The position numbers and the translations under genes were made by a program. The notes under the pieces were generated by a model that worked only from the letters and a program-made list of their open reading frames with translations, did not search any database and had not been told where the DNA came from. From positions 1 through 64,000 of the forward strand of contig NZ_AWSA01000010.1 of assembly GCF_000576595.1 (NCBI RefSeq): a stretch of 64,000 bases of DNA. The letters run 5' to 3'. Below are positions 16,888 through 25,823 of this stretch, one piece after another. Positions within the stretch are counted from its first letter, which is position 1, and each line of letters begins with the position of its first letter. This stretch comes from Intrasporangium oryzae NRRL B-24470. Lineage in GTDB: Bacteria > Actinomycetota > Actinomycetes > Actinomycetales > Dermatophilaceae.

Positions 16888-18117
16888 ATGAGGGTGATGC
16901 AGGGGGCCGTCCAGCGGGTGATGCTGCAGTCCGACACAGTCGAGGAGGTCCGCGTGGAGGACGACCCCACAGGTCCGGTCCCCGGGGCCATGGACCCGGA
17001 GGCCACGCCCTCCGGCGACGCCGTCGACCCTGACGCCGGGCTCGGGGTGGCGCCCGAGGAACCGAGCGGCCGGGCGCTCCTCGCGATGACCCTGCGCATC
17101 GGGGTCACCGTCGCGGGCCTCTGGTACTTCAGCCGCGTCGTCCGACGCATCGACTGGGCCCAGGTGTGGGAAGCCGTCCGTGACATCACCTTCGCCCAGT
17201 CGGTCGTCCTGCTCTGCATCGTCGCCGTGCGTCAGGTCTTCAACGCCGCGCCGCTCGCGCTCTTCGTGCCTCGCCTCGGACTTCGCCGCGCGCTCGCGAA
17301 CGACCTGTCGGCCAACCTGGTCGCGACCGCCGCGCCGCCTCCGGCCGACGTCGTCCTGCGCATCGCGATGATCCGCTCGTGGCGGATCCCGGTCGCAGAC
17401 GGGGTCGGCGGGATCACCCTCAACACGCTGACGTACTACGTGGCCCGGTTCGGCGCCCCCGTGCTCGGCCTCCTCCTCGCCTTCGCGGTGGGGCAGGTCC
17501 AGCCGTCGTTCGCCTACACCGCCCTCGTCAGCGGGGCGATCAGCCTGGCCGTCGTCATCGGGCTCGCCATTGCGACCCGCGGGGAGGCAGCGGCCTCGAA
17601 GGCCGCCCGCCTCGTCGCCACGCAGGTGCGCCGCGTCGCGTCCAAGGTCAACCCGGACGACTGGGCGCGCCGAGCCACCGAGTTCGTGTCCCACGTGTCC
17701 GACCGGCTGCGCGCCCGGAGCCTCTCGGCGGGGGCGTGCCAGTTCGGCCTCGTCCTGACCGAGGCCCTGCTCCTGCTCGTGTCGCTCCGCTTCGCCGGTG
17801 TGCCCGCGAGTGTCGCGACGGCGGCGTCGGTCTTCATCGCGTTGCTCATCAGCTACCCGCTCACGGCCCTGCCGTTCGCGGGAGTGGGCGTCCTCGACGC
17901 CTCGGTCCTGGCGATCCTCGGGCTCGACCAAGGCCCGTACGAGGCGACGGCCGTCGCAGGCATGGTGGTCTTCCGCACCTGCTGGGTGCTCGTGCCACTC
18001 GCCCTGGGCACGATGACCGTCGCGTGGTGGCGCCGGACCTACGGCGCCACCGTCGAGGAGGCCTCCGATCCGCCCGACCCGCCCGAGGCGCCACGGGGGG
18101 AGCCGATCACCCCGTGA
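16888..18117 (+). CDS. Lysylphosphatidylglycerol-synthase TM-region / flippase-like membrane protein
   Basis: Polytopic membrane protein of 409 residues with an acidic cytoplasmic tail of ~70 residues, then about eight hydrophobic helices. The signature LANDLSANLVATAAPPPADVVLRIAMI and the later SYPLTALPFAGVGVLDASVLAILG fit the UPF0104/LPG-synthase transmembrane family, which flips or couples lipids. There is no catalytic aminoacyl-transfer domain. Family members support polyprenol-glycan or lipid transfer. The start is uncertain: the ATG at 16888 is used, but 16897 and 16921 are also possible and none has a convincing ribosome site. Confidence 0.75.
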   Translation: MRVMQGAVQRVMLQSDTVEEVRVEDDPTGPVPGAMDPEATPSGDAVDPDAGLGVAPEEPSGRALLAMTLRIGVTVAGLWYFSRVVRRIDWAQVWEAVRDITFAQSVVLLCIVAVRQVFNAAPLALFVPRLGLRRALANDLSANLVATAAPPPADVVLRIAMIRSWRIPVADGVGGITLNTLTYYVARFGAPVLGLLLAFAVGQVQPSFAYTALVSGAISLAVVIGLAIATRGEAAASKAARLVATQVRRVASKVNPDDWARRATEFVSHVSDRLRARSLSAGACQFGLVLTEALLLLVSLRFAGVPASVATAASVFIALLISYPLTALPFAGVGVLDASVLAILGLDQGPYEATAVAGMVVFRTCWVLVPLALGTMTVAWWRRTYGATVEEASDPPDPPEAPRGEPITP

Positions 18118-18158
18118 GGGGGAGGCCGGCGTGCCGAGTCCGGTCCTAGCGTCACGTC

Positions 18159-18698
18159 ATGCGCCCGAAGAGCCTGGCCGCCCTCGCCGCCGCCGCGTCC
18201 CTCGTCCTGGCCGGTTCGGCCTGCTCCCAGTCGAACGAGGCGGTCGACGCCCGCATCGCCAACCCGCTCCGCGGTAACAGCGTCAACGCGATGGTCGGCG
18301 ACATCCGGCTGCTCGCGACCCGGGTCGAGGCGCCGAGCGACAGCGTCCATCTCACCAACGGCAACGTCGGGCTGTTCACGACGTTCGCCAACGACGGCAA
18401 CGCACCCGACCGCCTCGTCGCCGTCAGTACCGTCTATGCCCGCCAGGTCGTCCTCCGCGACGGCCTCGGCGGCCCCGACGCGCCCATCTCGGTCCCCGTG
18501 CCGGCGCGGGGCGTCGCCTCCCTTCAGTATCCGGGCGGCCTCCACCTCGAGCTGGTCGACCTCAAGTTCGACGTCCGGGGAGGCAGCTTCCTGCCGGTCA
18601 GCTTCCGGTTCGAGAAGGCCGGGTCGATCACCGTCAACGTCTTCGTCGAGGGCTTCTCCCTCGCCACCGTCTCGCCGGTCACCCCGAGCTCGAGCTGA
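18159..18698 (+). CDS. LpqE-like lipoprotein (PCu(A)C-like fold)
   Basis: Cell-surface lipoprotein of 179 residues. The signal ends in a lipobox AGSAC with Cys at residue 22. The mature part, with segments ANPLRGNSVNAMVGDIRLL, LFTTFANDGNAPDRLVAV and SITVNVFVE, matches the beta-sandwich of copper-chaperone-like proteins such as mycobacterial LpqE. The methionine/histidine copper ligands of true PCu(A)C proteins are absent, so copper binding is not expected. The ATG lies six bases after TAGCGT (leaderless type). The 3' end overlaps the convergent glutaminase gene by 20 bases. Confidence 0.7.
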   Translation: MRPKSLAALAAAASLVLAGSACSQSNEAVDARIANPLRGNSVNAMVGDIRLLATRVEAPSDSVHLTNGNVGLFTTFANDGNAPDRLVAVSTVYARQVVLRDGLGGPDAPISVPVPARGVASLQYPGGLHLELVDLKFDVRGGSFLPVSFRFEKAGSITVNVFVEGFSLATVSPVTPSSS

Positions 18699-19758
18699 GC
18701 GCCGGGCCCGTCGCCACCGAGGTCCCAGGATCCCCAGGGGCAACGGGCGGAACCGGCCTCGACGAGAACAGGTTGAGCCCCAGCGCGGCCGACAGGTCGC
18801 GGGTGATGAGCTGGCCCCGCACGCTGTTGCCCGCCGCGTCGAGCCGGGGCGACCAGGTCGCCATGCCGCCCTTGCCCGGAGCCACGGTGACGATCGCGCC
18901 ACTGACGCCGCTCTTGCCGGGAAGGCCGATGTCGTGCAGCCAGTCGCCCGAGAGCTCGTAGAGGCCGGCCGTCGCCATGACGGCGAGGACGCGCGCGCAC
19001 GTGTCGGCGCTGACGACGCGCACTCCCGTGACCGGGTTGACGCCCCCGTCGGCGAGCGTCGCCCCCATGACGGCGAGGTCGTGGACGTCCACCCGGAGCG
19101 AGCACTGGCGCGTGTAGAGGTCGAGGGCGACGTCCGGGTCGGAGTAGACCCGGCCGTAGCTGTGCAGGAGGTGGGCGATGCCGCGGTTGCGCCCGTTGGT
19201 GCGTGACTCGCCGTCGTAGACCTCCTCGTCGACGTCGAGGTCACGCCCGGCGAACCGAGACAACCCCTCGTGCAGCCAGCCCCACGCCGCGTCGGCGCCC
19301 CGGTCCGCCCCGGCGAGACGGAGCGCAAGGCTCGTCGTCGCGATCGCCCCGGCGTTCACCATCGGGTTCATCGTCCGCTGCTCGTTGAGCTCGACCGCCA
19401 TGACGGAGTTGAACGGCATACCTGTGGCGTTGACCCCGAGCAGGGTGTGGACCTCCGCCGGCCCCAGCGCGTCGTGGACGAGAGCGAGGACGAACGGCTT
19501 CGAGACGCTCTGGATCGAGAAGCCCGTCCCGACGTCGCCGGCCTCGACGCTCTCGCCCGCGACCGAGACGACGGAGACCGCGCAGGCGTCCGGATCGGCC
19601 TTCGCGAGCGTGGGGATGTAGGTCGCGACCGAGCCGGTGTCGTCACCGCGGTGAGCGGCATACGCCTCGGTGACGAGCCGCCCGACCTCGGCACGGCCCG
19701 GCAGACGGCCGGTGGAGACGCGGCCGGCCGCGACGTCGGGCCACGGGTGGTCGACCAT
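18679..19758 (-). CDS. glsA: Glutaminase (beta-lactamase-like, GlsA family)
   Basis: Hydrolyses L-glutamine to glutamate and ammonia. The 359-residue protein has the Ser-x-x-Lys catalytic pair in FSIQSVSKPF (Ser84, Lys87), the NPMVNAGAI motif, and the GKSGVSGAIV segment near the end, all typical of this family. The last ~30 residues are a Pro/Ser/Gly tail not shared by the family. A GGAGG ribosome site lies inside the end of the upstream transporter gene, whose stop is one base before the ATG, so the two are co-translated. Coupling suggests that the transporter and glutaminase serve one nutrient route. Confidence 0.93.
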   Translation of the reverse strand: MVDHPWPDVAAGRVSTGRLPGRAEVGRLVTEAYAAHRGDDTGSVATYIPTLAKADPDACAVSVVSVAGESVEAGDVGTGFSIQSVSKPFVLALVHDALGPAEVHTLLGVNATGMPFNSVMAVELNEQRTMNPMVNAGAIATTSLALRLAGADRGADAAWGWLHEGLSRFAGRDLDVDEEVYDGESRTNGRNRGIAHLLHSYGRVYSDPDVALDLYTRQCSLRVDVHDLAVMGATLADGGVNPVTGVRVVSADTCARVLAVMATAGLYELSGDWLHDIGLPGKSGVSGAIVTVAPGKGGMATWSPRLDAAGNSVRGQLITRDLSAALGLNLFSSRPVPPVAPGDPGTSVATGPALSSSSG

Positions 19759-19759
19759 G

Positions 19760-21595
19760 TCAGAACCTCCACACGAGCGGGATGACGGCGAGGGAGACGC
19801 CGAGCCAGAGGAGCATGACGGGCAGCCCGAGCTTCCAGTAGTCGCCGAATCGGTAGCCCCCCGGGCCCATGACCATGAGGTTCGCCGGGGTCGAGATCGG
19901 CGTGAGGAGGGCGGCCGCTCCCGCCACGGCGATGAGCATGAGGACGGGCTGCACGGACACGTGCGTCTCCTGGGCGGCCGCGACGGCGATCGGCGTGACG
20001 ATGAGGACCGTCGCCGTGTTGCTGATGACCTGTCCGATGACCCCCGTGAGGACGAAGAGGGCGACGAGGAGCAGGTAGGGCCGTCCGCTGCCGACGATGT
20101 CGATGAGCCGCCCGGCCACGGCGTCAGCAGCGCCGCTGGTGCGGATCGCGGTGGAGAGCGGGATGAGGCCCCCGATGAGCACGACGGTCTGCCAGGAGAC
20201 GGCCCGGTACGCCTGGCTCGACGTGATGACCCGGAGGAGCACCATGGCCGTCGCCGCCGCGAGCCCCGCGATCGCGGGAGGCACGAGGCCGAGCGCGAGC
20301 GCGACCACCATGGCGGCGAGGACGGCGATGGCCCGCCCCGACCGGGGACCGAGCGGCACGGCCTGCCGGCGCACGAGGTCGGGCGAGTCGACGAGGAGGA
20401 CGTCACGGTCGTCGACGAGGGCGTCGATCGCCGGCCACGTCCCGTGGACGAGGATGCTGTCCCCGGGTGCGACCTCGACGGGGTTGGCCCCGACGTCCTT
20501 GCCGAGCCGGCGGATCCGGAGCACGACGATCTCGTTGCCGCGCATCTGGCCCGGGAAGAGCTCCTCGCCGACGAGCGGCGACCGGGGCGGGACGACCACC
20601 TCGCTCACCCCCACCTCGCGGGTCATGAGCGCGCCGGACGCCGTCGTGACGGGCCGCATCGCCACCGCGAGGCCGCCCTCGACGACGAGCCGGCTCACCG
20701 CGTCGGAGGCTCCCGTCACGACGAGCACGTCGTCCGGCTGCAGGGCCTGCGACGGCTCGAGACGCTCCCCGCCGGCACGCCCCTCCGCGCCCGTGTGACG
20801 CTGGACCCCGATGAGCCCGACGTCCGGGTGGCCGAGCGGCCCGGTCGCCTCGACCTCAGCGACGGTCACGCCGACGAGCGGGGACGTCGGGCGCACGCGC
20901 AGCCGGTAGAAGCCCCCCTCGAGCTCGTAGTACTCCGCGAGCCGCCCGGCGTGCCTGCTGAGGTCCCGGGGCGGCGGGCCGACGACCTCACGGGGCAGGA
21001 CCCGCGGCCCGACGACGAGCGCCACGAGGATCGTGCCGACGACGAGGGGCACGCCGACGACGGTGAACTCGAAGAAGCCGAACCCGTCGCCGCCCGCCTG
21101 CTGCGCCGCCTCCGAGACGATGACGTTGATCGGGCTGCCGGTCAGGGCGAGGAGCGAGCCCGCGCTTCCGGTGAAGACCATCGGCATGAGCATGCGCGAC
21201 GGGGAGACGCCGATCCGGACCGCGAGCACGAGCACCATGGGCAACAGCGCGGCGACCGAGCCGTTGAGGGTGATGACGGCCGTCAGCAGGGCGCAGAGCC
21301 CGAGCACGGCGACGAAGAGTCGCGTCGTCCCCTCCCCGACGAGGTCGATGAGCCGCTGCCCCGCCCACGTGGTCACCCCGGTCGCGTCGATGGCCTCGCT
21401 GACGATGAAGAGCGAGGCGATGAAGACGACCACCGGGTCGCCGAAGCCGGAGAGGGCCTCCTCCGCGGACACGAGCCCGGTCGCGTACAGCGCGAGCGCC
21501 GTGAGGATCGCGACGACCCCGACGGACAGGCGGTTCCAGACGAACAGCGCGACCGTCGCCGCCAGGATGAGCAGGCTCGTCGTCGCGGGGCTCAC
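19760..21595 (-). CDS. SLC13/DASS-type anion transporter with two TrkA-C (RCK_C) domains
   Basis: A 611-residue membrane transporter with about five helices, two central soluble RCK_C-like domains (about residues 210-380, with LIGVQRHTGAE and IVVLRIRRLGKDV strands), then further helices. Substrate motifs of the divalent-anion:sodium family are visible in both halves: ALTGSPINVIV and ISTPANLMVMGPGGY. Members move sulfate, dicarboxylates or glutamate-like acids; glutaminase next door favours a carboxylate. The GTG at 21595 was chosen because GGGGAG precedes it and the first helix follows at once; the longer frame upstream is low-complexity and antisense to pepA. Confidence 0.85.
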   Translation of the reverse strand: MSPATTSLLILAATVALFVWNRLSVGVVAILTALALYATGLVSAEEALSGFGDPVVVFIASLFIVSEAIDATGVTTWAGQRLIDLVGEGTTRLFVAVLGLCALLTAVITLNGSVAALLPMVLVLAVRIGVSPSRMLMPMVFTGSAGSLLALTGSPINVIVSEAAQQAGGDGFGFFEFTVVGVPLVVGTILVALVVGPRVLPREVVGPPPRDLSRHAGRLAEYYELEGGFYRLRVRPTSPLVGVTVAEVEATGPLGHPDVGLIGVQRHTGAEGRAGGERLEPSQALQPDDVLVVTGASDAVSRLVVEGGLAVAMRPVTTASGALMTREVGVSEVVVPPRSPLVGEELFPGQMRGNEIVVLRIRRLGKDVGANPVEVAPGDSILVHGTWPAIDALVDDRDVLLVDSPDLVRRQAVPLGPRSGRAIAVLAAMVVALALGLVPPAIAGLAAATAMVLLRVITSSQAYRAVSWQTVVLIGGLIPLSTAIRTSGAADAVAGRLIDIVGSGRPYLLLVALFVLTGVIGQVISNTATVLIVTPIAVAAAQETHVSVQPVLMLIAVAGAAALLTPISTPANLMVMGPGGYRFGDYWKLGLPVMLLWLGVSLAVIPLVWRF

Positions 21596-21722
21596 GTCGC
21601 CGCTCCCCGTGCTCCCCGGGCTCCCCGTGGTCCGAGCAGGTCCATGCGGGTCATGCGACCTCCCAAGGATCAGCGCGCCGGGACGTTCGCTCGACGCTAG
21701 CGACGGGCGTTCGTGGCCGACT

Positions 21723-21739
21723 TCACCCTGACGGGGTGA
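21723..21739. promoter_or_regulatory. TCACCC-N5-GGGTGA dyad, copy 1
   Basis: Perfect 6-bp arms around TGACG. It lies in the divergent gap between the transporter-glutaminase and aminopeptidase-AbgT operons, nearer the transporter. A second perfect copy lies 81 bases to the right. Confidence 0.65.
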
Positions 21740-21803
21740 CACCCCGCGCGGGCCGGATGCCGCATCACGTCCGTATGCCGGGTGGCTCGGCCTCGCCGAA
21801 GGC

Positions 21804-21820
21804 TCACCCCGTTGGGGTGA
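21804..21820. promoter_or_regulatory. TCACCC-N5-GGGTGA dyad, copy 2
   Basis: Perfect 6-bp arms around CGTTG, about 54 bases before the pepA start. Two identical operators 81 bases apart could bind one regulator cooperatively and control both divergent operons. Confidence 0.65.
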
Positions 21821-21874
21821 ATCCGCACGCACGGGCCGGCCGCAATCCTGAGATGTCCCTCGGAAGGAGCCGCC

Positions 21875-23413
21875 GTGAGCACACCAGCCACCCTCGCGAT
21901 CGATCCCATCCCCTCCTGGCGCCGACCCGTCTCGGTGACCGTCGCGCCCGACCTCCCGCCGCTCGCCGAGGCCGGGGCGACGGCCGTCCCGGTCGCCGAG
22001 GGCGCAGACGCCCCGGCGGCGCTCGGCTTCGACCGGGCGGCGCTCGCCGCCGCCGGCTTCGAGGGGAAGCGCGGGCAGACCCTCGTCGTGCCCAGCGCCG
22101 AGGGCCGGGCCCTCGTCGCGGTCGGCATCGGCGCGGGCCAGACGGTCGACGCGAGCCTCGTGCGCGACCTCGCGGCGTCGTTCGCCCTCGCCGTGCCCCA
22201 CCAGCGGCACCTCGCGGTCTCGCTGCCGAGCACCGAGACCGCCCTCTCGCCCGGCGACTTCGCCGAGGCGGTGACGGAGGGTGTGCTCCTCGCCCGGTGG
22301 CGCTTCCACGTCGGCAAGGGCGGCGACGAGCCACTCCTCGAGTCACTCGTCGTCGTCGCCCCCGACGCGGTCGCGGACGAGGTCCGCGAGGGTGTGCGCC
22401 GTGGCCAGGTCCTCGCCCGGGCCTCCAACCTCGGCCGTGACCTCGCGAACTGCCCGGCGGCGATCCTCACCGCCACCCGCATCGCCCACGTCGCCGAGGA
22501 GATCGGGCCCGGGGTCGGGCTCGAGGTGGAGGTCTTCGACAAGGCGCAGCTCGTCGAGATGGGCTGCGGCGGGCTCCTCGGGGTCAACCTCGGCAGCGTC
22601 GAGGAGCCGCGGATGATCCGCCTGCGCTACGTGCCGGCGGAGCCCAAGGGCCACCTCGCCCTCGTCGGCAAGGGGATCATGTACGACTCCGGCGGCATCA
22701 GCCTCAAGCCGAGCGACGAGTCGCACGCCCAGATGAAGAACGACATGACCGGCGCGGCGACCGTCCTCGCCTCGATGACCGCCCTGGAGGCCCTCGGCTG
22801 CACGACGGAGGTCACCGGCTACCTCATGTGCACCGACAACATGCCGTCCGGCTCGGCGCTCAAGCTCGGTGACGTCCTCACGATGCGCAACGGCCTCACG
22901 GTGGAGGTCCTCAACACGGATGCCGAGGGGCGGCTGGTCATGGCCGACGCCCTCGCCCTCGCTGCCGAGCAGGGTGTCGACGCCATCGTCGACATCGCGA
23001 CGCTCACCGGGGCCTGCCTGCGCACCTTCGGCGTCGACCTCGCGGGCGTCATGGGCAACAGCCAGGAGCTCGTCGACCAGGTCACGCACGCGGGGACGAC
23101 GGTCGACGAACCGGTCTGGCAGCTGCCGCTCCACCGGCCCTACCGCAAGCAGCTCGACTCGGCCGTCGCCGACCTGACGAACATGGGCGGACCGAACGCC
23201 GGGTCCATCACGGCCGCGCTCTTCCTCGAGGAGTTCGTCGACGGCCGGCCGTGGGCGCACATCGACATCGCCGGCACGGCCCAGCTCCCGGCGGCCAGCA
23301 CGTGGCACAACAAGGGGGCGACGGGGTTCGGCAGCCGCCTCCTCGTCGAGCTGGCGCTCCGCTTCACGCCACCACCCGCCGTCGAGGGCTCGTCCGCAGG
23401 AGGGAACGCATGA
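21875..23413 (+). CDS. pepA: Leucyl aminopeptidase (M17)
   Basis: Two-zinc exopeptidase that removes N-terminal residues from peptides in the cytoplasm; 512 residues, hexameric in the family. The catalytic domain has the metal/catalytic motif VGKGIMYDSGGISLKP (Lys near 266, Asp two turns on), the KNDMTGAATV strand, and the M17 signature NTDAEGRL (347-354). The N-terminal regulatory domain is complete. The start is the GTG at 21875, with AAGGAG nearby. The stop overlaps the AbgT start in ATGA, so the two are translationally coupled, which suggests that an imported glutamyl or peptide substrate is processed. Confidence 0.95.
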   Translation: MSTPATLAIDPIPSWRRPVSVTVAPDLPPLAEAGATAVPVAEGADAPAALGFDRAALAAAGFEGKRGQTLVVPSAEGRALVAVGIGAGQTVDASLVRDLAASFALAVPHQRHLAVSLPSTETALSPGDFAEAVTEGVLLARWRFHVGKGGDEPLLESLVVVAPDAVADEVREGVRRGQVLARASNLGRDLANCPAAILTATRIAHVAEEIGPGVGLEVEVFDKAQLVEMGCGGLLGVNLGSVEEPRMIRLRYVPAEPKGHLALVGKGIMYDSGGISLKPSDESHAQMKNDMTGAATVLASMTALEALGCTTEVTGYLMCTDNMPSGSALKLGDVLTMRNGLTVEVLNTDAEGRLVMADALALAAEQGVDAIVDIATLTGACLRTFGVDLAGVMGNSQELVDQVTHAGTTVDEPVWQLPLHRPYRKQLDSAVADLTNMGGPNAGSITAALFLEEFVDGRPWAHIDIAGTAQLPAASTWHNKGATGFGSRLLVELALRFTPPPAVEGSSAGGNA

Positions 23414-25101
23414 GCGCCGTCGCCACCCCACCGGCCGACGAGCCGGCGACAAAGGAGAAGAACGGCGGCACCCAGCGCTTCCTCGACGCCATCGAGCGAC
23501 TCGGCAACAAGGTCCCGCACCCGGCCCTGATCTTCCTCGGGCTCATCGTCGGGGTCATCATCCTGTCGCACATCCTCTACCTGACCGGGGCGAGCGTGAC
23601 GACCGACGTCGCCGAGCCCTCGACGGTGCCCGTCTACCCGGACTACGAGCAGGGCACGTCGATCCCGTCCCTGCCGCACACGCCGGTCCCGCCGGTGCCG
23701 GACTACGAGATCCAGCAGGAGACGATCTCGGTCAACAGCCTCCTCACGGCCGACGGCATCCGGTTCATCTTCACGACGGCCGTGCAGAACTTCAACGACT
23801 TCGGCGTCGTGGCCGTCATCCTCGTCGCGATGATCGGCGTCGGCGTCGCCGAGGAGTCCGGCCTCATCGCGGCGCTCATCCGCAAGATGGTCAAGGTCGC
23901 GCCGGCCGGGCTCATCACCTTCATCATCATCCTGCTCGGCGGTATCTCGAGCGTCGCGTCCGACGCCGGCTACCTCGTGCTCATCCCCCTCGGCGCAGCA
24001 GCGTTCGTCTCCCTCGGGCGGCATCCGCTCGCGGGCATCGCCGCCGCGTATGCCGGTGTGAGCGCGGCCTTCTTCGTCAACATCCTCATCACGCCGGCCG
24101 ACGGCATCATCACCGAGGTCACCAACGAGACGATCGGGCTCGTCGCGCCGGGCGTCACCCTCAACGTCACGCAGAACTACTTCTTCAGCTCCGCGTCGCT
24201 CTTCTTCTGCGCGCTCGTCATGACGTGGATCACCGAGAAGCTCCTCGAGCCGCGCCTCGGCAAGTGGGACCCGAAGGAGGCACCCGAGGACCACGAGGAG
24301 GCCGCCACCGACCAGGTCCTCACCGACGAGGAGCTGGCCCTCGAGTCGCGCGGCCTGCGCCTCTCCGGCTACTGGGTCCTCGTCGCGGTGGCGGTCGTCG
24401 CGCTGCTGACCTTCCTGCCCAACGCGCCGCTGCGCAACCCGGAGACGGGCGAGATCTTCGGCTCGTCGCCCTTCATGAGCAGCCTGCTCTTCATCATCTC
24501 GATGCTCTTCCTCGCGGCCGGCCTCGGCTACGGGCGAGGCGCCAAGACGCTGATGGGCAGCACCAACGTCATCAACGCGATCGTCAAGACCTTCAACGGG
24601 CTCGGCGGGCTCATCTTCCTGATGCTCCTCATCGCGCAGTTCATCGCATACTTCAACTACTCGAACATCTCCAAGCTCGCCGCGACGGGCCTCGCCGACC
24701 TCCTCGAGAGCGCCAACATCGGGGCGCTCGCGCTCCTCGTCGGCTTCATCCTCCTCGTGGCGGTCATCGACCTGATCATGCCGGGGGTCATCCCGAAGTG
24801 GGCGATCCTCGCGCCGATCTTCATCCCGCTCTTCTACCGCCTCGGCATCGCACCGCAGACCGTCATCGCGGCCTACCGGGTCGGCGACGGACCCATGAAC
24901 GTCATCACGCCGCTCATGGTCTACCTGCCGTTCATCGTGCTCGTCTGCCAGCGCTACAACCGCAAGTCGGGCCTCGGCACGGTGGTGTCGATGATGATCC
25001 CCTACACGGCCATCGTGCTCGTCACGTGGATCATCTTCTTCGTCGTGTGGTACCTCGTCGGGATCCCGTGGGGGCCGGGCGCTCCCGTCCATCTCAACTG
25101 A
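23410..25101 (+). CDS. AbgT-family transporter (p-aminobenzoyl-glutamate type)
   Basis: A 563-residue inner-membrane transporter with about ten to twelve helices. Family marks include the N-terminal LDAIERLGNKVPHPALIF, the GISSVASDAGYLVLIPLGA loop, the AAFFVNILITPADGI segment, and the late GDGPMNVITPLMVYLPF motif. Known AbgT proteins import p-aminobenzoyl-glutamate, and some export sulfonamides; the specificity here is unproven. Its start overlaps the pepA stop by four bases. In Escherichia coli AbgT works with a two-subunit peptidase (AbgAB); here an M17 peptidase fills that place, which is unusual. Confidence 0.9.
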   Translation: MSAVATPPADEPATKEKNGGTQRFLDAIERLGNKVPHPALIFLGLIVGVIILSHILYLTGASVTTDVAEPSTVPVYPDYEQGTSIPSLPHTPVPPVPDYEIQQETISVNSLLTADGIRFIFTTAVQNFNDFGVVAVILVAMIGVGVAEESGLIAALIRKMVKVAPAGLITFIIILLGGISSVASDAGYLVLIPLGAAAFVSLGRHPLAGIAAAYAGVSAAFFVNILITPADGIITEVTNETIGLVAPGVTLNVTQNYFFSSASLFFCALVMTWITEKLLEPRLGKWDPKEAPEDHEEAATDQVLTDEELALESRGLRLSGYWVLVAVAVVALLTFLPNAPLRNPETGEIFGSSPFMSSLLFIISMLFLAAGLGYGRGAKTLMGSTNVINAIVKTFNGLGGLIFLMLLIAQFIAYFNYSNISKLAATGLADLLESANIGALALLVGFILLVAVIDLIMPGVIPKWAILAPIFIPLFYRLGIAPQTVIAAYRVGDGPMNVITPLMVYLPFIVLVCQRYNRKSGLGTVVSMMIPYTAIVLVTWIIFFVVWYLVGIPWGPGAPVHLN

Positions 25102-25124
25102 ACGCAGCACGCTCCGAGACACCC

Positions 25125-25155
25125 AGGCGCCCCCGGTCCGTGGCCGGGGGCGCCT
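25125..25155 (+). terminator. Terminator after the pepA-abgT operon
   Basis: AGGCGCCCCCGG (25125-25136) pairs perfectly with CCGGGGGCGCCT (25144-25155) around a 7-base loop, 24 bases after the abgT stop. Confidence 0.8.
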
Positions 25156-25201
25156 CCATAGGGGATGACCGGCCCGTATGCCGCCGGGCCGGCTCCCGGG
25201 G

Positions 25202-25717
25202 CTACCTGACGTCGCGCTTGGCCTGGCGACGCGCACCCTGCGACCGCGACGACGCGTCCTTCTTGATCCCGCCCGTCGTCTTCCGGGTCCGGGTGGCCGG
25301 TCCGGTCGAGGTGGGCCCGCTCTTCCTGCGCGCGGCCGGGCCGGTGCTCGGCGCCGCGGACATCCTGGCCTCCTTCGCCGCGGCGAGCCGCTCGGCCTTG
25401 AGGTCGGCGGCCGCCTTGCGTGCGACGACGTCGACCCGCTTGCTCACCCGGGCGAGGGCGATCTCGAAGATCTCCGCCTTGTCGGCGTTGCGGCGGTTCG
25501 CCGGGCGGGCGGCGCCACGACCGCCCTTGGCGGCGACCCGCGTCGCGGCCTGGCGGCGGTAGAGCTTGACGTACTTCGTACGGGCCCTGCGGACCCTCGT
25601 GTGGAGCTCGAGGAGTGCGTCCTCGTCGAGCTCCTCCATCCGCTCCGGCTCCGTCTCCCGGACGAGGTCGGCCTCGGCCTCGGTGAGGATGCCGTGTAGC
25701 GAGGTCATGATCGACAT
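25202..25717 (-). CDS. Hypothetical protein with a basic, Lys/Arg/Ala-rich C-terminus
   Basis: A 171-residue protein. The N-terminal half is an acidic helical segment (LTEAEADLVRETEPERMEEL, then DEDALLELHTRVRRARTKYV). The C-terminal half is strongly basic (KAAADLKAERLAAAKEAR, then Thr/Pro/Lys/Arg runs ending RRQAKRDVR) and looks like a histone-H1-like tail that could bind nucleic acid. I recognise the N-terminal pattern from uncharacterised actinobacterial proteins but know of no function. The ATG at 25717 is preceded by a GAAGGGCGG site; upstream lies a 16-bp tandem repeat. Confidence 0.65.
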   Translation of the reverse strand: MSIMTSLHGILTEAEADLVRETEPERMEELDEDALLELHTRVRRARTKYVKLYRRQAATRVAAKGGRGAARPANRRNADKAEIFEIALARVSKRVDVVARKAAADLKAERLAAAKEARMSAAPSTGPAARRKSGPTSTGPATRTRKTTGGIKKDASSRSQGARRQAKRDVR

Positions 25718-25730
25718 GGGGTCCGCCCTT

Positions 25731-25794
25731 CGGTTTCGGTAATGCTCGGTTTCGGTGGTGCTCGGTTCTGGTGGTTCTCGGTCTGGATGGGTTC
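25731..25794. repeat. 16-bp imperfect tandem repeat, four units
   Basis: Units CGGTTTCGGTAATGCT, CGGTTTCGGTGGTGCT, CGGTTCTGGTGGTTCT and CGGTCTGGATGGGTTC follow head to tail with a period of exactly 16. They lie in the leader of the basic-protein gene, between it and the cation efflux gene. Copy number could vary between strains and alter the leader. Confidence 0.8.
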
Positions 25795-25823
25795 GTGCGG
25801 GTGTCGGCCGGGGGTCGGTGCCG

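Noticed and set aside
19670-21700. 676-residue open frame on the plus strand
   Set aside because: It is antisense to the SLC13 transporter and the start of glutaminase, is full of Asp/Arg/Glu/His runs typical of GC-rich shadow frames, and has no domain pattern.
22343-25236. Long minus-strand frames opposite pepA and abgT
   Set aside because: These are shadows of two clearly identified genes; their sequences are low-complexity Asp/Arg/Glu.
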